A DNA stretch of 64,000 nucleotides from Vannielia litorea (GTDB lineage: Bacteria; Pseudomonadota; Alphaproteobacteria; Rhodobacterales; Rhodobacteraceae): the NCBI RefSeq assembly GCF_900142295.1, contig NZ_FSRL01000001.1, forward strand, positions 2,852,001 through 2,916,000, given 5' to 3'. Position numbers and translations under genes: made by a program. Below are positions 26,102 to 34,375 of the stretch, piece by piece. The stretch's first letter is position 1. Each line of letters starts with the position of its first letter. The notes below the pieces were generated by a model. It searched no databases. It was not told the origin of the DNA and worked only from the letters and a program-made list of their open reading frames with translations.

Positions 26102-27396
26102 AGCGGGTCTTGCACCTGGCCGCAACAACCACCGGCAAGATGGCGCTCCAATCGCTTGCCATCTCGCTGACCTCCCGCATCGGTCAGCTTGCCATGACGG
26201 TTCTGGCGGCGCGGATGCTGGCGCCGGAGGGCTTCGGCGTTTTCACCTTCGCACTCGGTGTCGGCCTGGTGGGAGGGCGCCTCTTTGGCCTCGGTTGGCC
26301 GATCCTGATGAATCGCTTCGTGCCGAAGTATCGGCTGGCGGAAGATTGGCCCCTGTTGCGCGGCCTGGTGCGGGCCGCAGGCGGCGTGACGCTGCTTGCA
26401 GGGCTCACGGGAGGGCTGCTCTGTGCCGCACTCGCCCTGGTTCTGGGGCCTGAGAGCACGCTGCACACCGGCCTTCTGCTCGGCGGGCTCCTGCTGCCGG
26501 TGATGGCCTTCCGCAGCCTCTTCCGCAACCTGCTTGCGGCCCTGCGTACGCCCCAGCGCGGGATCGTGGTCGACGAGCTGCTGCCTGCCGGCCTGATGAC
26601 CCTGATGCTGCTGGCCTTTCTGGGCGGCCAGATCGACGCCGAGGATGCGACCTTGCTCTACGTTCTGGCGAGCCTCGTCGCGGTCGGTGCGGGCGGATGG
26701 TGGGTGCTGCACCGCTTGCCCCCCCAAACCGGCCGCGCCGCGCCGCGCTACACCCTAGGACGTTGGATGCGCACCGCCCTGCCCGCACTCGTCGGCAGCT
26801 CCGCCCGGCTGTTGATGAACCGCACCGACATTCTGATGATCGCCCCCCTGGCGACGATGGCGGCCGTGGGCCACTACGGGGCCGCGATGCGGATCACCTA
26901 CCTGCAGGCGGCGCCCGTCATCGTCCTGTCCACCGTCATCACGGCGCGTCTGAGCGAGGCCTTCGCCGCCGGCCAGGTGGACCGTGGCAAGCGCCTCTTC
27001 TTCGGCTCCCTCGCCTTCGCCGCGGCCTGGACCCTGCCCTGCGCCCTGGCCTTCGTGGTCTTCGACGGCGAGATCATGCGGCTGGTGTTCGGTGCGGCCT
27101 ATGTCGAGGCCGCGCCGATCCTGTCGGTGCTCGCCATCGCCCAGGTCGGCGCGGCGCTGAACATCCCGGCAACCTCGCTGATGCTGATGACCGGCCGCCA
27201 GGCGGCCTTCGGCAAGATGACCCTTGCCGCCCTGCTGCTGAACATCGGCGGAAACCTTGCCCTCATCCCGCCCTACGGCGGACTCGGCGCCGCCATCGCC
27301 ACCGCCGTCTCGATCATCGCCCTGACCCTGATGCAGCTGACGAGCTGCGCGGTGATCCTCCGGAGCGGCAGATATGCTGAGAGGGATGGTCAGTGA
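26098..27396 (+). CDS. Polysaccharide/oligosaccharide flippase (Wzx-like)
   Basis: 432-aa integral membrane protein with about 12-14 hydrophobic helices. It has the polysaccharide-synthase/MOP start: SLAISLTSRIGQLAMTVLAARMLAPEGFGVFTFA. Expected to flip the undecaprenyl-linked repeat unit across the inner membrane. The central helix region (LLMNRTDILMIAPLATMAAVGHYGAAMRI) is typical of RfbX/Wzx. Overlaps the upstream sulfotransferase (ATGA) and the downstream one (GTGA). Confidence 0.87.
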   Translation: MKRVLHLAATTTGKMALQSLAISLTSRIGQLAMTVLAARMLAPEGFGVFTFALGVGLVGGRLFGLGWPILMNRFVPKYRLAEDWPLLRGLVRAAGGVTLLAGLTGGLLCAALALVLGPESTLHTGLLLGGLLLPVMAFRSLFRNLLAALRTPQRGIVVDELLPAGLMTLMLLAFLGGQIDAEDATLLYVLASLVAVGAGGWWVLHRLPPQTGRAAPRYTLGRWMRTALPALVGSSARLLMNRTDILMIAPLATMAAVGHYGAAMRITYLQAAPVIVLSTVITARLSEAFAAGQVDRGKRLFFGSLAFAAAWTLPCALAFVVFDGEIMRLVFGAAYVEAAPILSVLAIAQVGAALNIPATSLMLMTGRQAAFGKMTLAALLLNIGGNLALIPPYGGLGAAIATAVSIIALTLMQLTSCAVILRSGRYAERDGQ

Positions 27397-28358
27397 CTCT
27401 ACAGGTGCTTATTCATATCGGTCTCCACAAGACAGCGTCCTCGCTCCTTCAAGAAAGGCTGTTCTGCCGGAAAGATCACGGCTTCGAACGGCCCACGCGC
27501 GACAGGCGGCTCATTCACGATGCCTTTGTTCTGCCGGGTCCTCTGGAGCTTACGCCCGGTGATGCGCTTGACGACTTGCGCCGCGCCCGCGACGCCGCAA
27601 CAGCGGCTGGACGAGTTCTGGTCATTTCGCACGAGCGCCTTTCGGGCTATCCGTCGTCTGGCGGTTTTGACCGTCGCAGCATTGCAAGTCGGCTCCGCGC
27701 GGCCTTTCCGGATGCCAGAATCCTGATGGTAGTGCGCGAGCAGCGCGCAATGATCGCCTCAATGTACCTGCAGACCGTCAGCGACGGCAGTTCTCTCCCG
27801 ATCGGACGGTTCTTGTCCCCAAGTGAGCCACGACTTCTGCGCATGCCCGGTTTTCGGCCCGACTATCTCGAGTATGACAGCCTGTTGGCGCTTTATCGTG
27901 AGCTCTTCGGCGAACGCAATGTTCTGCTCCTGCCTTTTGAACAGCTCAAATCAGACCCCGCCACCGCCTTGGCGCGGATTTACGACCATGTTCATTCTGA
28001 GCGTAGTCACGTCGCTCCTTTCGACCCGGATCTGTTGCGTACACACGTCAACCGAAGCCGCCCGATGGCCTACCAAGCACTGCGGCGTTACTTCAACGTG
28101 GCCACCAGGAACCAGATCTCTGACAGCGGCCTGTTCGAGTTCGAAACCGCCAAGGCTGAGGCAATCTTTCGAGCGTTGCGACCCGTCGCAGAGGTGCTGC
28201 GTCCCTTGGACAGCTGGCTAAAAAAACGGCTGGCTGCGAAAGTGGCACATTTCTGTGAAGGCAGATACGGCGCATCCAATGCCCGTCTGGAAGCGGCGAC
28301 GGGATTGCAGCTCGCACCCTTGGGCTACGATGTCACCGCACCTTCGGTGCGTCCATGA
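27393..28358 (+). CDS. Sulfotransferase-like protein (2 of 3)
   Basis: 321 aa from GTG 27393 (GTGA overlap with the flippase). IHIGLHKTASSLLQERLF is a P-loop-like PAPS site, and ILMVVREQRAMIASMYLQ resembles the 3'-phosphate-binding segment. FEQLKSDPATALARIYDHV matches the conserved YEDL-type region. Codon use is less GC-biased than in its neighbours, suggesting later acquisition. It could act on a different sugar from the other two sulfotransferase-like proteins. Confidence 0.7.
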   Translation: MTLQVLIHIGLHKTASSLLQERLFCRKDHGFERPTRDRRLIHDAFVLPGPLELTPGDALDDLRRARDAATAAGRVLVISHERLSGYPSSGGFDRRSIASRLRAAFPDARILMVVREQRAMIASMYLQTVSDGSSLPIGRFLSPSEPRLLRMPGFRPDYLEYDSLLALYRELFGERNVLLLPFEQLKSDPATALARIYDHVHSERSHVAPFDPDLLRTHVNRSRPMAYQALRRYFNVATRNQISDSGLFEFETAKAEAIFRALRPVAEVLRPLDSWLKKRLAAKVAHFCEGRYGASNARLEAATGLQLAPLGYDVTAPSVRP

Positions 28359-29212
28359 GGCTCCCTGGCTTCCTAATCATCGGCGCGATGAAGGCCGGCA
28401 CGACCTCGCTCTACGATGATCTGAGCCGGGTGCCCGGCCTCTACCTGCCGCCCGAGAAGGAACCCGAAGACCTGGCGGATCCGGATGTCGAAACGCCCGC
28501 GGGACGCGCCGCCTATGCCGCCAGGTTCGCAGCGGCGCCTGCGGGGGCGCTCTGCGGCGAGGCCTCCACCGCCTATGCCAAGCGGCCGACCCACGAGGGC
28601 GTGGCGGAGCGGGCGGCGCGGGTGCTGGGGCCGGGGCTGCGCATCATCTACCTCACCCGCGACCCGGTCCGCCGGATCGTCAGCCAGTATCACCACCTGC
28701 ACGGTCTGGGGCTCGAGACCCGGCCGCTCAACGATGCCGTTCTGGCAGACGAAACCTACGTGGCCTACAGCCGCTACGACTGGCAGCTCGCGCCCTGGCG
28801 CGCCAGCTTCGGGCCCGCGCAGGTGCTGGTGATCCGCTTCGAGGAGTATATCGCCCGCCGTGCCGAGACCCTGCAGACGGTCTGCGGCTTTCTCGGTGTC
28901 GCCGCGCCCCGGGCCACCCCGGCCAGCCACCGCAACGCCTCCGCCGGAAAGCGCATCGTCCGGCCCGGATCGCCCTGGTCGAGGATCGCCCACTCGCATC
29001 TCTATCTCTACCGGATCAAACCCCACCTGCCGACCGGGCTGAGAGACCGCCTGAAAACCCTCCTGCTCCCGGCCACCGCCCCCCTGACCGAACCCCTCAC
29101 CCCGGCCACCCGTGCCGAGCTGGAGCGGCGGTTGGGAACGGAGGCGCCCCGCGCTCATGCCGCGACGGCAGATGTGAACGGCGCACCAATGCCGGGAAAG
29201 CGCGCGCCATGA
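28355..29212 (+). CDS. Sulfotransferase domain protein (3 of 3)
   Basis: 285 aa. LIIGAMKAGTTSLYDDLSRVPG is the classic heparan-sulfate-type 5'-PSB loop and IIYLTRDPVRRIVSQYHH the 3'-PB motif. VIRFEEYIARRAETLQTVCGFLGV completes the Sulfotransfer_1-like pattern. It is the clearest sulfotransferase of the three. ATGA overlaps link it to the genes on both sides. Confidence 0.85.
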   Translation: MRLPGFLIIGAMKAGTTSLYDDLSRVPGLYLPPEKEPEDLADPDVETPAGRAAYAARFAAAPAGALCGEASTAYAKRPTHEGVAERAARVLGPGLRIIYLTRDPVRRIVSQYHHLHGLGLETRPLNDAVLADETYVAYSRYDWQLAPWRASFGPAQVLVIRFEEYIARRAETLQTVCGFLGVAAPRATPASHRNASAGKRIVRPGSPWSRIAHSHLYLYRIKPHLPTGLRDRLKTLLLPATAPLTEPLTPATRAELERRLGTEAPRAHAATADVNGAPMPGKRAP

Positions 29213-30531
29213 TACGGGTCCTGATCGTTCTGACCTTGGCGCTCGGGCCTCTGCAGTGGATCACGCTTGCGGACGTTGGCCTCACGCTGAAACCCGTCCA
29301 CATTCCGTTCTTTGCCCTTGCGATTATCGGCTGGCTCCACGCCGGCTCCCGAAGAGTGGAGCGGGCCGAAATACGATCCGTGGCGCCCTTCGCGATGTTT
29401 TACTCGTGCTATATCGCACTGATGCTGCTCTCGGCGTTCTACAACGGCACCGGATTCATCTATGTAATGAAATTGCTGGTGTACTTTCTGGCATCGGCAG
29501 GGTTCTTCTTTGCCCTGTTGAGGATCGGCCGCCAGCAGGCGTTGTCCGCAGTGATGACAGGTGGCCTGCTTTCTGCGGTCCTTTTCTTTGCGGTCGCCAG
29601 CATCACGCTTCAACTGCGCGGCATCAACATCTTTGCTGTGGTCGGGTCAGCGGTTCAATCCGGCAACCCCTCGTTTCTTCAATTCATGATATTTCGAAAT
29701 GTGTTCAATGCGCCGGGTGTCTCGTCAGAGGACGCCGTGGGCGTTGCATTGCGGCACACGTCCCTCGGGTTCATCTTCATTGGCGGAGTTGTGGCACTGG
29801 CCGCGTCCCGTGGCTCAAGACTTGCCGCTGCCGGAGCCATGTTCTCAATCCTGATCATCCTCGTCAGTGTCAGCCGGTCGCTCATCCTTGCCTATGCGAT
29901 CGCACTGATCCCGGCCGGGCTTGCCCTGCTCAGGGGGCACCCAAGAGGCTTTGCGGCACTTACTCTCGGTGCGGGTCTAATACTGATTACACTGTTCATT
30001 GTTCTGCAACCCGATCTGGGGGGTATTGGCACCATCCTGTCGGAGCGCTTTGGCAGTTTCGATGAAGACGGCCGGGTCGGCATGTATGGGTACGCACTCA
30101 ATGAGATCAACAACCGGGCATTTCTCGGCTATGGGCCGGGGTATGAATTCGAGCACGGCTCCGCAAAAACACACCAGGCCCACAATATCTTTCTGGGTGC
30201 GTGGATGCAGGGCGGATACCTTTGCCTGCTGACAGCAATCGGATTTATGGCGAGCCTCATGTTCATGTATTTCCGGTCCATGCTTCTGACCTTCGGATCT
30301 GTGCAGAACGTTCTCTTGCTGGGCCTCCTGGTCTTGCCGCTCTTTCGCTCACAACTGAGTGGAGGGGGAGGCAACTTCACCCTTGCGGAGTGGATATGCA
30401 TCGCTGTCGCGGTGGCAATTGCCGTCCCCTCGGCGCATAGGCCCAAGCACTTGCAAGACAGGGTTTCCGGCACCGGGCGGCAGCCGCCCCTCGGGGCCTT
30501 GCACGATGTGACCTCACCACACCTTCGATGA
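29209..30531 (+). CDS. O-antigen ligase/polymerase-like membrane protein (Wzy-like)
   Basis: 440 aa with about 11-12 hydrophobic helices. The Wzy_C/O-antigen ligase loop is visible: RSLILAYAIALIPAG before a large loop, then GYGPGYEFEHGSAKTHQAHNIFLGAWMQGG with the conserved His-rich H-x-H-N-like element. Likely polymerises repeat units in the periplasm. It is less GC-rich than its neighbours. It ends tail to tail with the next gene without any gap, which closes this run of the operon. Confidence 0.8.
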   Translation: MIRVLIVLTLALGPLQWITLADVGLTLKPVHIPFFALAIIGWLHAGSRRVERAEIRSVAPFAMFYSCYIALMLLSAFYNGTGFIYVMKLLVYFLASAGFFFALLRIGRQQALSAVMTGGLLSAVLFFAVASITLQLRGINIFAVVGSAVQSGNPSFLQFMIFRNVFNAPGVSSEDAVGVALRHTSLGFIFIGGVVALAASRGSRLAAAGAMFSILIILVSVSRSLILAYAIALIPAGLALLRGHPRGFAALTLGAGLILITLFIVLQPDLGGIGTILSERFGSFDEDGRVGMYGYALNEINNRAFLGYGPGYEFEHGSAKTHQAHNIFLGAWMQGGYLCLLTAIGFMASLMFMYFRSMLLTFGSVQNVLLLGLLVLPLFRSQLSGGGGNFTLAEWICIAVAVAIAVPSAHRPKHLQDRVSGTGRQPPLGALHDVTSPHLR

Positions 30532-31323
30532 TCACCCCCCGAGGCGGGAGGATCCCCAGGTCTCCAGGGAGTCGAGGGTTGCGGGGTCGGGGAGGCTGTT
30601 GGCCAGGACGCCGCCGTGGAACCGGCCGAGAAACGGCAGGCTGCTGTTGTTCCTCCGTCCCAGGAAGATCTCGTGGGCGCCCAGGGTTCCGCCCGAGGGC
30701 ACGGCGGCGCTTGCGGCCGTCGTCGCGCCATCGACCCGCAGGCTCGCGGTCTGCGCGGCGAGGTCGGCGAGGCCGGTGAGCAGGAAGGCGCCGGGCACCG
30801 GGTGTCCGAGCGACTTCAGCGTTTCGCCCGCGCCGCTGCCGCGCACCCGGAACTCCAGCACACCGGCGCCGTGCTGGGCGCTCGGGGCAAAGACGGCCAG
30901 GGTGCCCGCGTGGCTGTTGGAGTTGGCCGAGGTTTCCAGCACGCAGCAGGTGCTGGTGTCGGTGAGCTTGGTGATCGCAAGCATGACCAGCGCCTGGGCG
31001 CCGCCCCAGTCGAAGGCCGCCGCCGAGAGGCTTGCGTTGCTGCCATTGAAGGCCAGCCAGTGCAGCGTGCCGTCGGTCTGGTAGAGAGGCCGCGCCACGG
31101 CACTGGCCTGGCTCATGTGCCGGCCGTTGCCGCTCTTGTCCTGCATCAGCCCCACCGGGTCGCCCGCCGAGGTCACAGGAAGGGTGCCTGCCGCATCCTG
31201 AAACAGCGTCGACAGGTCGGAGGGGTCGTACCAGGCGAGCAGGCCGGAAAGCTCGGCCGGAGAGGCCGTGGCATCGGTGCGGCCAAGGGCGAGGCGGGTG
31301 AGGCTGAGGTCGAACCCGATCAT
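30532..31323 (-). CDS. Lectin-fold protein resembling a GTA head-spike fiber
   Basis: 263 aa. Begins MIGFDLSLTRLAL, then GLLAWYDPSDLSTLFQDAAGTLPVT and DKSGNGRHMSQASAVARPLY. This is a concanavalin/LamG-like layout common in Rhodobacterales phage and GTA tail or spike proteins. It continues LAFNGSNASLSA and ends ANSLPDPATLDSLETW. No signal peptide. In Rhodobacter capsulatus the spike fiber gene (ghsB) follows the spike base gene (ghsA); here a base-like gene is 1.3 kb upstream on the same strand. Assignment to the spike family is by pattern recognition, so treat the name as tentative. Confidence 0.55.
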   Translation of the reverse strand: MIGFDLSLTRLALGRTDATASPAELSGLLAWYDPSDLSTLFQDAAGTLPVTSAGDPVGLMQDKSGNGRHMSQASAVARPLYQTDGTLHWLAFNGSNASLSAAAFDWGGAQALVMLAITKLTDTSTCCVLETSANSNSHAGTLAVFAPSAQHGAGVLEFRVRGSGAGETLKSLGHPVPGAFLLTGLADLAAQTASLRVDGATTAASAAVPSGGTLGAHEIFLGRRNNSSLPFLGRFHGGVLANSLPDPATLDSLETWGSSRLGG

Positions 31324-31452
31324 GGCTCAAAGGCCCTCGGCGGCGTGCTGCGGCGCGGGCGGGCGGGGGGTGGTCGGTGCGGTCATGGCGACGTCCTCTT
31401 CTGGCCTGGGTCGCCCTGGGGCACGGTTGCGCCGGGCGGTCTGGGGCACACC

Positions 31453-31480
31453 CTAGGCGGGGGCCGTTAACACCGTGCCA
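31453..31480. promoter_or_regulatory. 28-bp element upstream of the spike-fiber-like gene and GDP-fucose synthase gene (copy 1)
   Basis: Starts CTAGG and ends TAACACCGTGCCA. It matches a second copy at 32941-32968 in 21 of 28 positions without gaps, with weaker similarity for a further ~13 bp. Both copies sit between a leftward spike-like gene and a rightward gene, so the transcribed direction is unclear. Confidence 0.45.
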
Positions 31481-31581
31481 TGGCACCGTGCGCTCCGCCG
31501 CCGAAACCCGGTTTGGCGGTTGCCTGCGCGATGCTGCGGCTGCAAAATCGCGCCGAACGCAAGAACCACGGACCCGTGCCC

Positions 31582-32517
31582 ATGACCTACGATCTGACCG
31601 GAAAGCGCATCTGGGTGGCGGGCCACCGGGGCATGGTCGGCGGCGCCGTGGTGCGGCGCCTGGCGCAGGAGGACTGCGAGGTGATCCGCGCCGGCCGCGA
31701 GGTGGTGGACCTGCTCGACCAGCGCGCCGTCGGCGACTGGATGCAGGCCACCCGGCCCGATGCCATCGTGCTGGCCGCCGCCAAGGTCGGCGGGATCCAC
31801 GCCAACGACACCCGGCCGGTGGAATTTCTTTACGAGAACCTGATGATCGAGGCCAATATCCTGCACGCCGCCCATGCCGCCGACGTGGGTCGGCTGCTCT
31901 TTCTCGGCTCGTCCTGCATCTATCCGCGGATGGCGCCGCAGCCGATCACCGAAGACAGCCTGCTCACCGGGCCGCTCGAGGCCACCAACGAATGGTATGC
32001 CATCGCCAAGATCGCGGGCATCAAGCTGGTTCAGGCCCATCGCAAGCAGTTCGGCCGCGCGTGGATCTCGGCGATGCCGACCAATCTCTACGGTCCGGGC
32101 GACAACTACGATCTGCACTCGAGCCACGTTCTGCCCGCCCTGTTGCGCAAGTTTCACGAGGCACGGGCGCGCGGCGAGGGGCAGGTCGTGGTCTGGGGGT
32201 CGGGCAAGCCGCTGCGCGAATTCCTGCACTGTGACGACCTCGCCGATGCGCTGGTGTTCCTGCTCCGGCACTACGACGGCTACGAGCACATCAACGTGGG
32301 CTCGGGCGCCGAGGTGTCGATCCGCGAGCTGGCCGAAACCATCGCCGAGGTGGTGGGCTTCGAGGCAGATCTCGTGTTCGACGCCTCCCGGCCCGACGGC
32401 ACGCCGCGCAAGCTGATGGACAGCAGCCGCCTGCACGCGTTGGGCTGGAACAGGGCCCGCGGCCTGAAAGACGGCATCCGCTCGACCTATGCGGCGTTCC
32501 TGGCGGAGGGCCTCTGA
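31582..32517 (+). CDS. fcl: GDP-L-fucose synthase
   Basis: 311-aa extended SDR epimerase/reductase making GDP-L-fucose from the Gmd product. VAGHRGMVGGAVVRRL NADP loop, AAKVGGIHAN, LGSSCIYPRMAPQPI, catalytic YAIAKIAGIKL (YxxxK) and PTNLYGPGDNYD are all diagnostic. Full length. Start at ATG 31582 is where family similarity begins; a longer in-frame stretch upstream overlaps the 28-bp element and lacks similarity. It is separated from gmd by the cluster and flanked on both sides by leftward spike-like genes. Confidence 0.96.
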   Translation: MTYDLTGKRIWVAGHRGMVGGAVVRRLAQEDCEVIRAGREVVDLLDQRAVGDWMQATRPDAIVLAAAKVGGIHANDTRPVEFLYENLMIEANILHAAHAADVGRLLFLGSSCIYPRMAPQPITEDSLLTGPLEATNEWYAIAKIAGIKLVQAHRKQFGRAWISAMPTNLYGPGDNYDLHSSHVLPALLRKFHEARARGEGQVVVWGSGKPLREFLHCDDLADALVFLLRHYDGYEHINVGSGAEVSIRELAETIAEVVGFEADLVFDASRPDGTPRKLMDSSRLHALGWNRARGLKDGIRSTYAAFLAEGL

Positions 32518-32597
32518 AGGCCGCGCCGCCGCGCCGTCCGCTTGCGGCAGCGGGCCGCGGAAGACCGCAACCCTCCGCGCCGCCGGGCCAGCGCCGC

Positions 32598-32864
32598 TCA
32601 GGCCACCACGAAGCCGTGGATGCCGCTCGCGGTGGTTCCGGTCGCCCGCACCCGGCGCACTCCGACGGGCAGGATCGTCCTGTCGCCCACGCTCACGCTG
32701 CGCGTCTGCCCGCCCTGGGTGACGATCGAAAGGCTGCCGCCGGTCTCCACGTAGAGCGACACGCAGACGGCAGCGAGGTCGGTGCCATCGGACGGGGTGA
32801 TCGGCAGGATATCGGTTGCCGGGCCCGCAAGGCTCGGCGTGCGGTTCTTGAACGGGTCATTCAT
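32598..32864 (-). CDS. GTA head-spike-base-like small protein (Rcc01079 family)
   Basis: 88 aa. The sequence DPFKNRTPSLAGPATDILPITPSDGTDL, then VSLYVETGGSLSIVTQGG and RRVRATGTTASGIHGFV, matches the compact beta protein found at the base of gene-transfer-agent head spikes (GhsA, Rcc01079) and in related phages. No signal peptide. It lies in the polysaccharide locus away from any GTA capsid genes in this window. The spike-fiber-like gene is downstream on the same strand beyond fcl. Confidence 0.7.
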   Translation of the reverse strand: MNDPFKNRTPSLAGPATDILPITPSDGTDLAAVCVSLYVETGGSLSIVTQGGQTRSVSVGDRTILPVGVRRVRATGTTASGIHGFVVA

Positions 32865-32940
32865 GGTCGGTCCCTCTGTTTGGCTGAACGACAAGAGCCG
32901 GCGGGGCGTCGCGGCCCGCCGGTTCGCTTGCCGGGTGAGG

Positions 32941-32968
32941 CTAGGGCAAGGCCGATAACACTCTGCCA
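32941..32968. promoter_or_regulatory. 28-bp element upstream of the spike-base-like gene and sapC (copy 2)
   Basis: Starts CTAGG and ends TAACACTCTGCCA; 21 of 28 positions match 31453-31480. It lies 77 bp from the leftward spike-base start and 86 bp from the rightward SapC-like start, mirroring the first copy. Confidence 0.45.
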
Positions 32969-33054
32969 CACCACCGCGCGGTGCACCCTCCCCTTGCAAC
33001 CCGGCCCCCAGCGGTTACACCAAGGCAGGCACCAAAGAGGCGAGGAGAGCGGAT

Positions 33055-33789
33055 ATGGCCAAGCAACTGTTGTTCTATGAGACCCCGGTCGCGGTGAACC
33101 CGGCGAAACACGGCAAGACCTGCATCAACTTCGGCGGGGATTTCAGCTATGCCGCCGGGGTCAATTCGGTGCCCATCGCCGCCTCCGAATTCGCCCTCTG
33201 CGCCGCCGAATACCCCATCGTCTTCGCGGGCACGCTTGAGGCCCCGGTGCCCTCGGTCATCCTCGGCCTCGACGGCGCCCGCAACGCGATGGTGGGCAAG
33301 AAGGGCGCCTGGCTTGGTGCCTATGTCCCCGCCTACATCCGCCGCTACCCCTTCGTGCTGTCGCAGCAGGACGAGGCCGGCAACCAGACCCTGCACCTCG
33401 ACGAGACGGCGGATTGCCTCAACACCAAGGGCAGGGGCGAGGCCCTGTTCGACGGTGAGGGCCAGCCTTCGGACTACCTGAAGGACGTGCTGAAATTCCA
33501 GCAGGAGTACCAGTCGCAGCACCAGCGCACCCAGGCCTATGCCCGGCGGCTGGCCGAGCTGGAGCTGCTCAAGCCCATGCGCGCCGATTACACCACGCCC
33601 AAGGGCGAGAAGCGCACGCTTCAGGGTTTCTTCAGCGTCGACCGCGACAAGCTGAAGGCACTCGACGACGCGGCGGTGATGCAGATGTTCCGCAACGACG
33701 AGCTGGAGTGCACCTTCCTCCACCTCGCCTCGGCGCGCAACTTCAAGGCGCTGGCCGACCGGGTGAGCGAGGCCGAGAAGGCCGCCTGA
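33055..33789 (+). CDS. SapC family protein
   Basis: 244 aa. The SapC pattern is seen: VPIAASEFALCAAEYPIVF, WLGAYVPAYIRRYPFVL, LHLDETADCLNTKGRGEALFDGEGQPSDYL and the C-terminal LQGFFSVDRDKLKALDDAAVMQMFRNDELECTFLHLASARNF. SapC is named from the Campylobacter S-layer secretion locus, but the biochemical role of this widespread family is not established. No signal peptide or membrane helix. SD GAGGAGAG upstream of the ATG. Located next to the polysaccharide and spike genes, so a surface-related role is plausible. Confidence 0.88.
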   Translation: MAKQLLFYETPVAVNPAKHGKTCINFGGDFSYAAGVNSVPIAASEFALCAAEYPIVFAGTLEAPVPSVILGLDGARNAMVGKKGAWLGAYVPAYIRRYPFVLSQQDEAGNQTLHLDETADCLNTKGRGEALFDGEGQPSDYLKDVLKFQQEYQSQHQRTQAYARRLAELELLKPMRADYTTPKGEKRTLQGFFSVDRDKLKALDDAAVMQMFRNDELECTFLHLASARNFKALADRVSEAEKAA

Positions 33790-33795
33790 TGCGCC

Positions 33796-34375
33796 TCAGG
33801 GCCGGGCGTAGCGGACAAAGGCGAAGCGGCGGGCATCGGGCGACCACGACGGCACGTTGATCGTGCCTTGCCCGCCCCAGAAGCTGGCCAGCGTTTCGCC
33901 CGCCCCGCCCGCCGCAGGCATCAGCCGCAGCGACACCTCGCGGCCAAACGGGTGGCCCTCGGTGCCCGGCGGATAGGCAAGGTAGAGCACGTGGCGGCCA
34001 TCGGGCGAGGGATGCGGAAACCAGTCCACGCTCTCGCCGCCGGTCATCTCCTCGGGGTCCTCGCCGCCCGGCCCCATCCGCCAGAGGGTCATCCGCCCGC
34101 CCCGGTCGGAGTTGAACCATATGTGCCGGCCATCGGGCGTATAATCCGGCCCGTCGTAATGCCCGCCCCCCGCGATCAGCACCCTCTCCTCGCCGCCCTC
34201 CACGGGGATCGTGGCGATGCCGAAGGCGCCGTCGCGCACGCAGGTATAGGCGAGCCGCGCGCCATCGGGCGAGCGCATCTCCGGCCCAGTTCGGCGCCTC
34301 GATGTGCCGGTCGGTCTCGAGCAGCGTCTCGACCTTGCCGGTCTCCAGATCGAAGATCTCCAGCGCGGCAAACAT
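33796..34375 (-). pseudogene. Broken TolB-like beta-propeller (PD40) protein
   Basis: Two frames are needed. The first reads ALEIFDLETGKVETLLETDRHIEAPNWAG and then loses sense near 34280. The second, offset by one base, reads RSPDGARLAYTCVRDG and continues through several propeller blades (GRHIWFNSDRGG, DGRHVLYLAYPPG, SPDARRFAFVRYA) to a normal end. Intact relatives have one to two extra blades between these parts, so an internal deletion created the frameshift. The ATG overlaps the GH43 stop (TGATG), so it was once the last gene of the downstream-reading operon. Confidence 0.75.

Noticed and set aside
30532..32864. Prophage remnant
   Set aside because: The two spike-like genes have no capsid, terminase, tail or lysis genes near them and sit inside a metabolic cluster.
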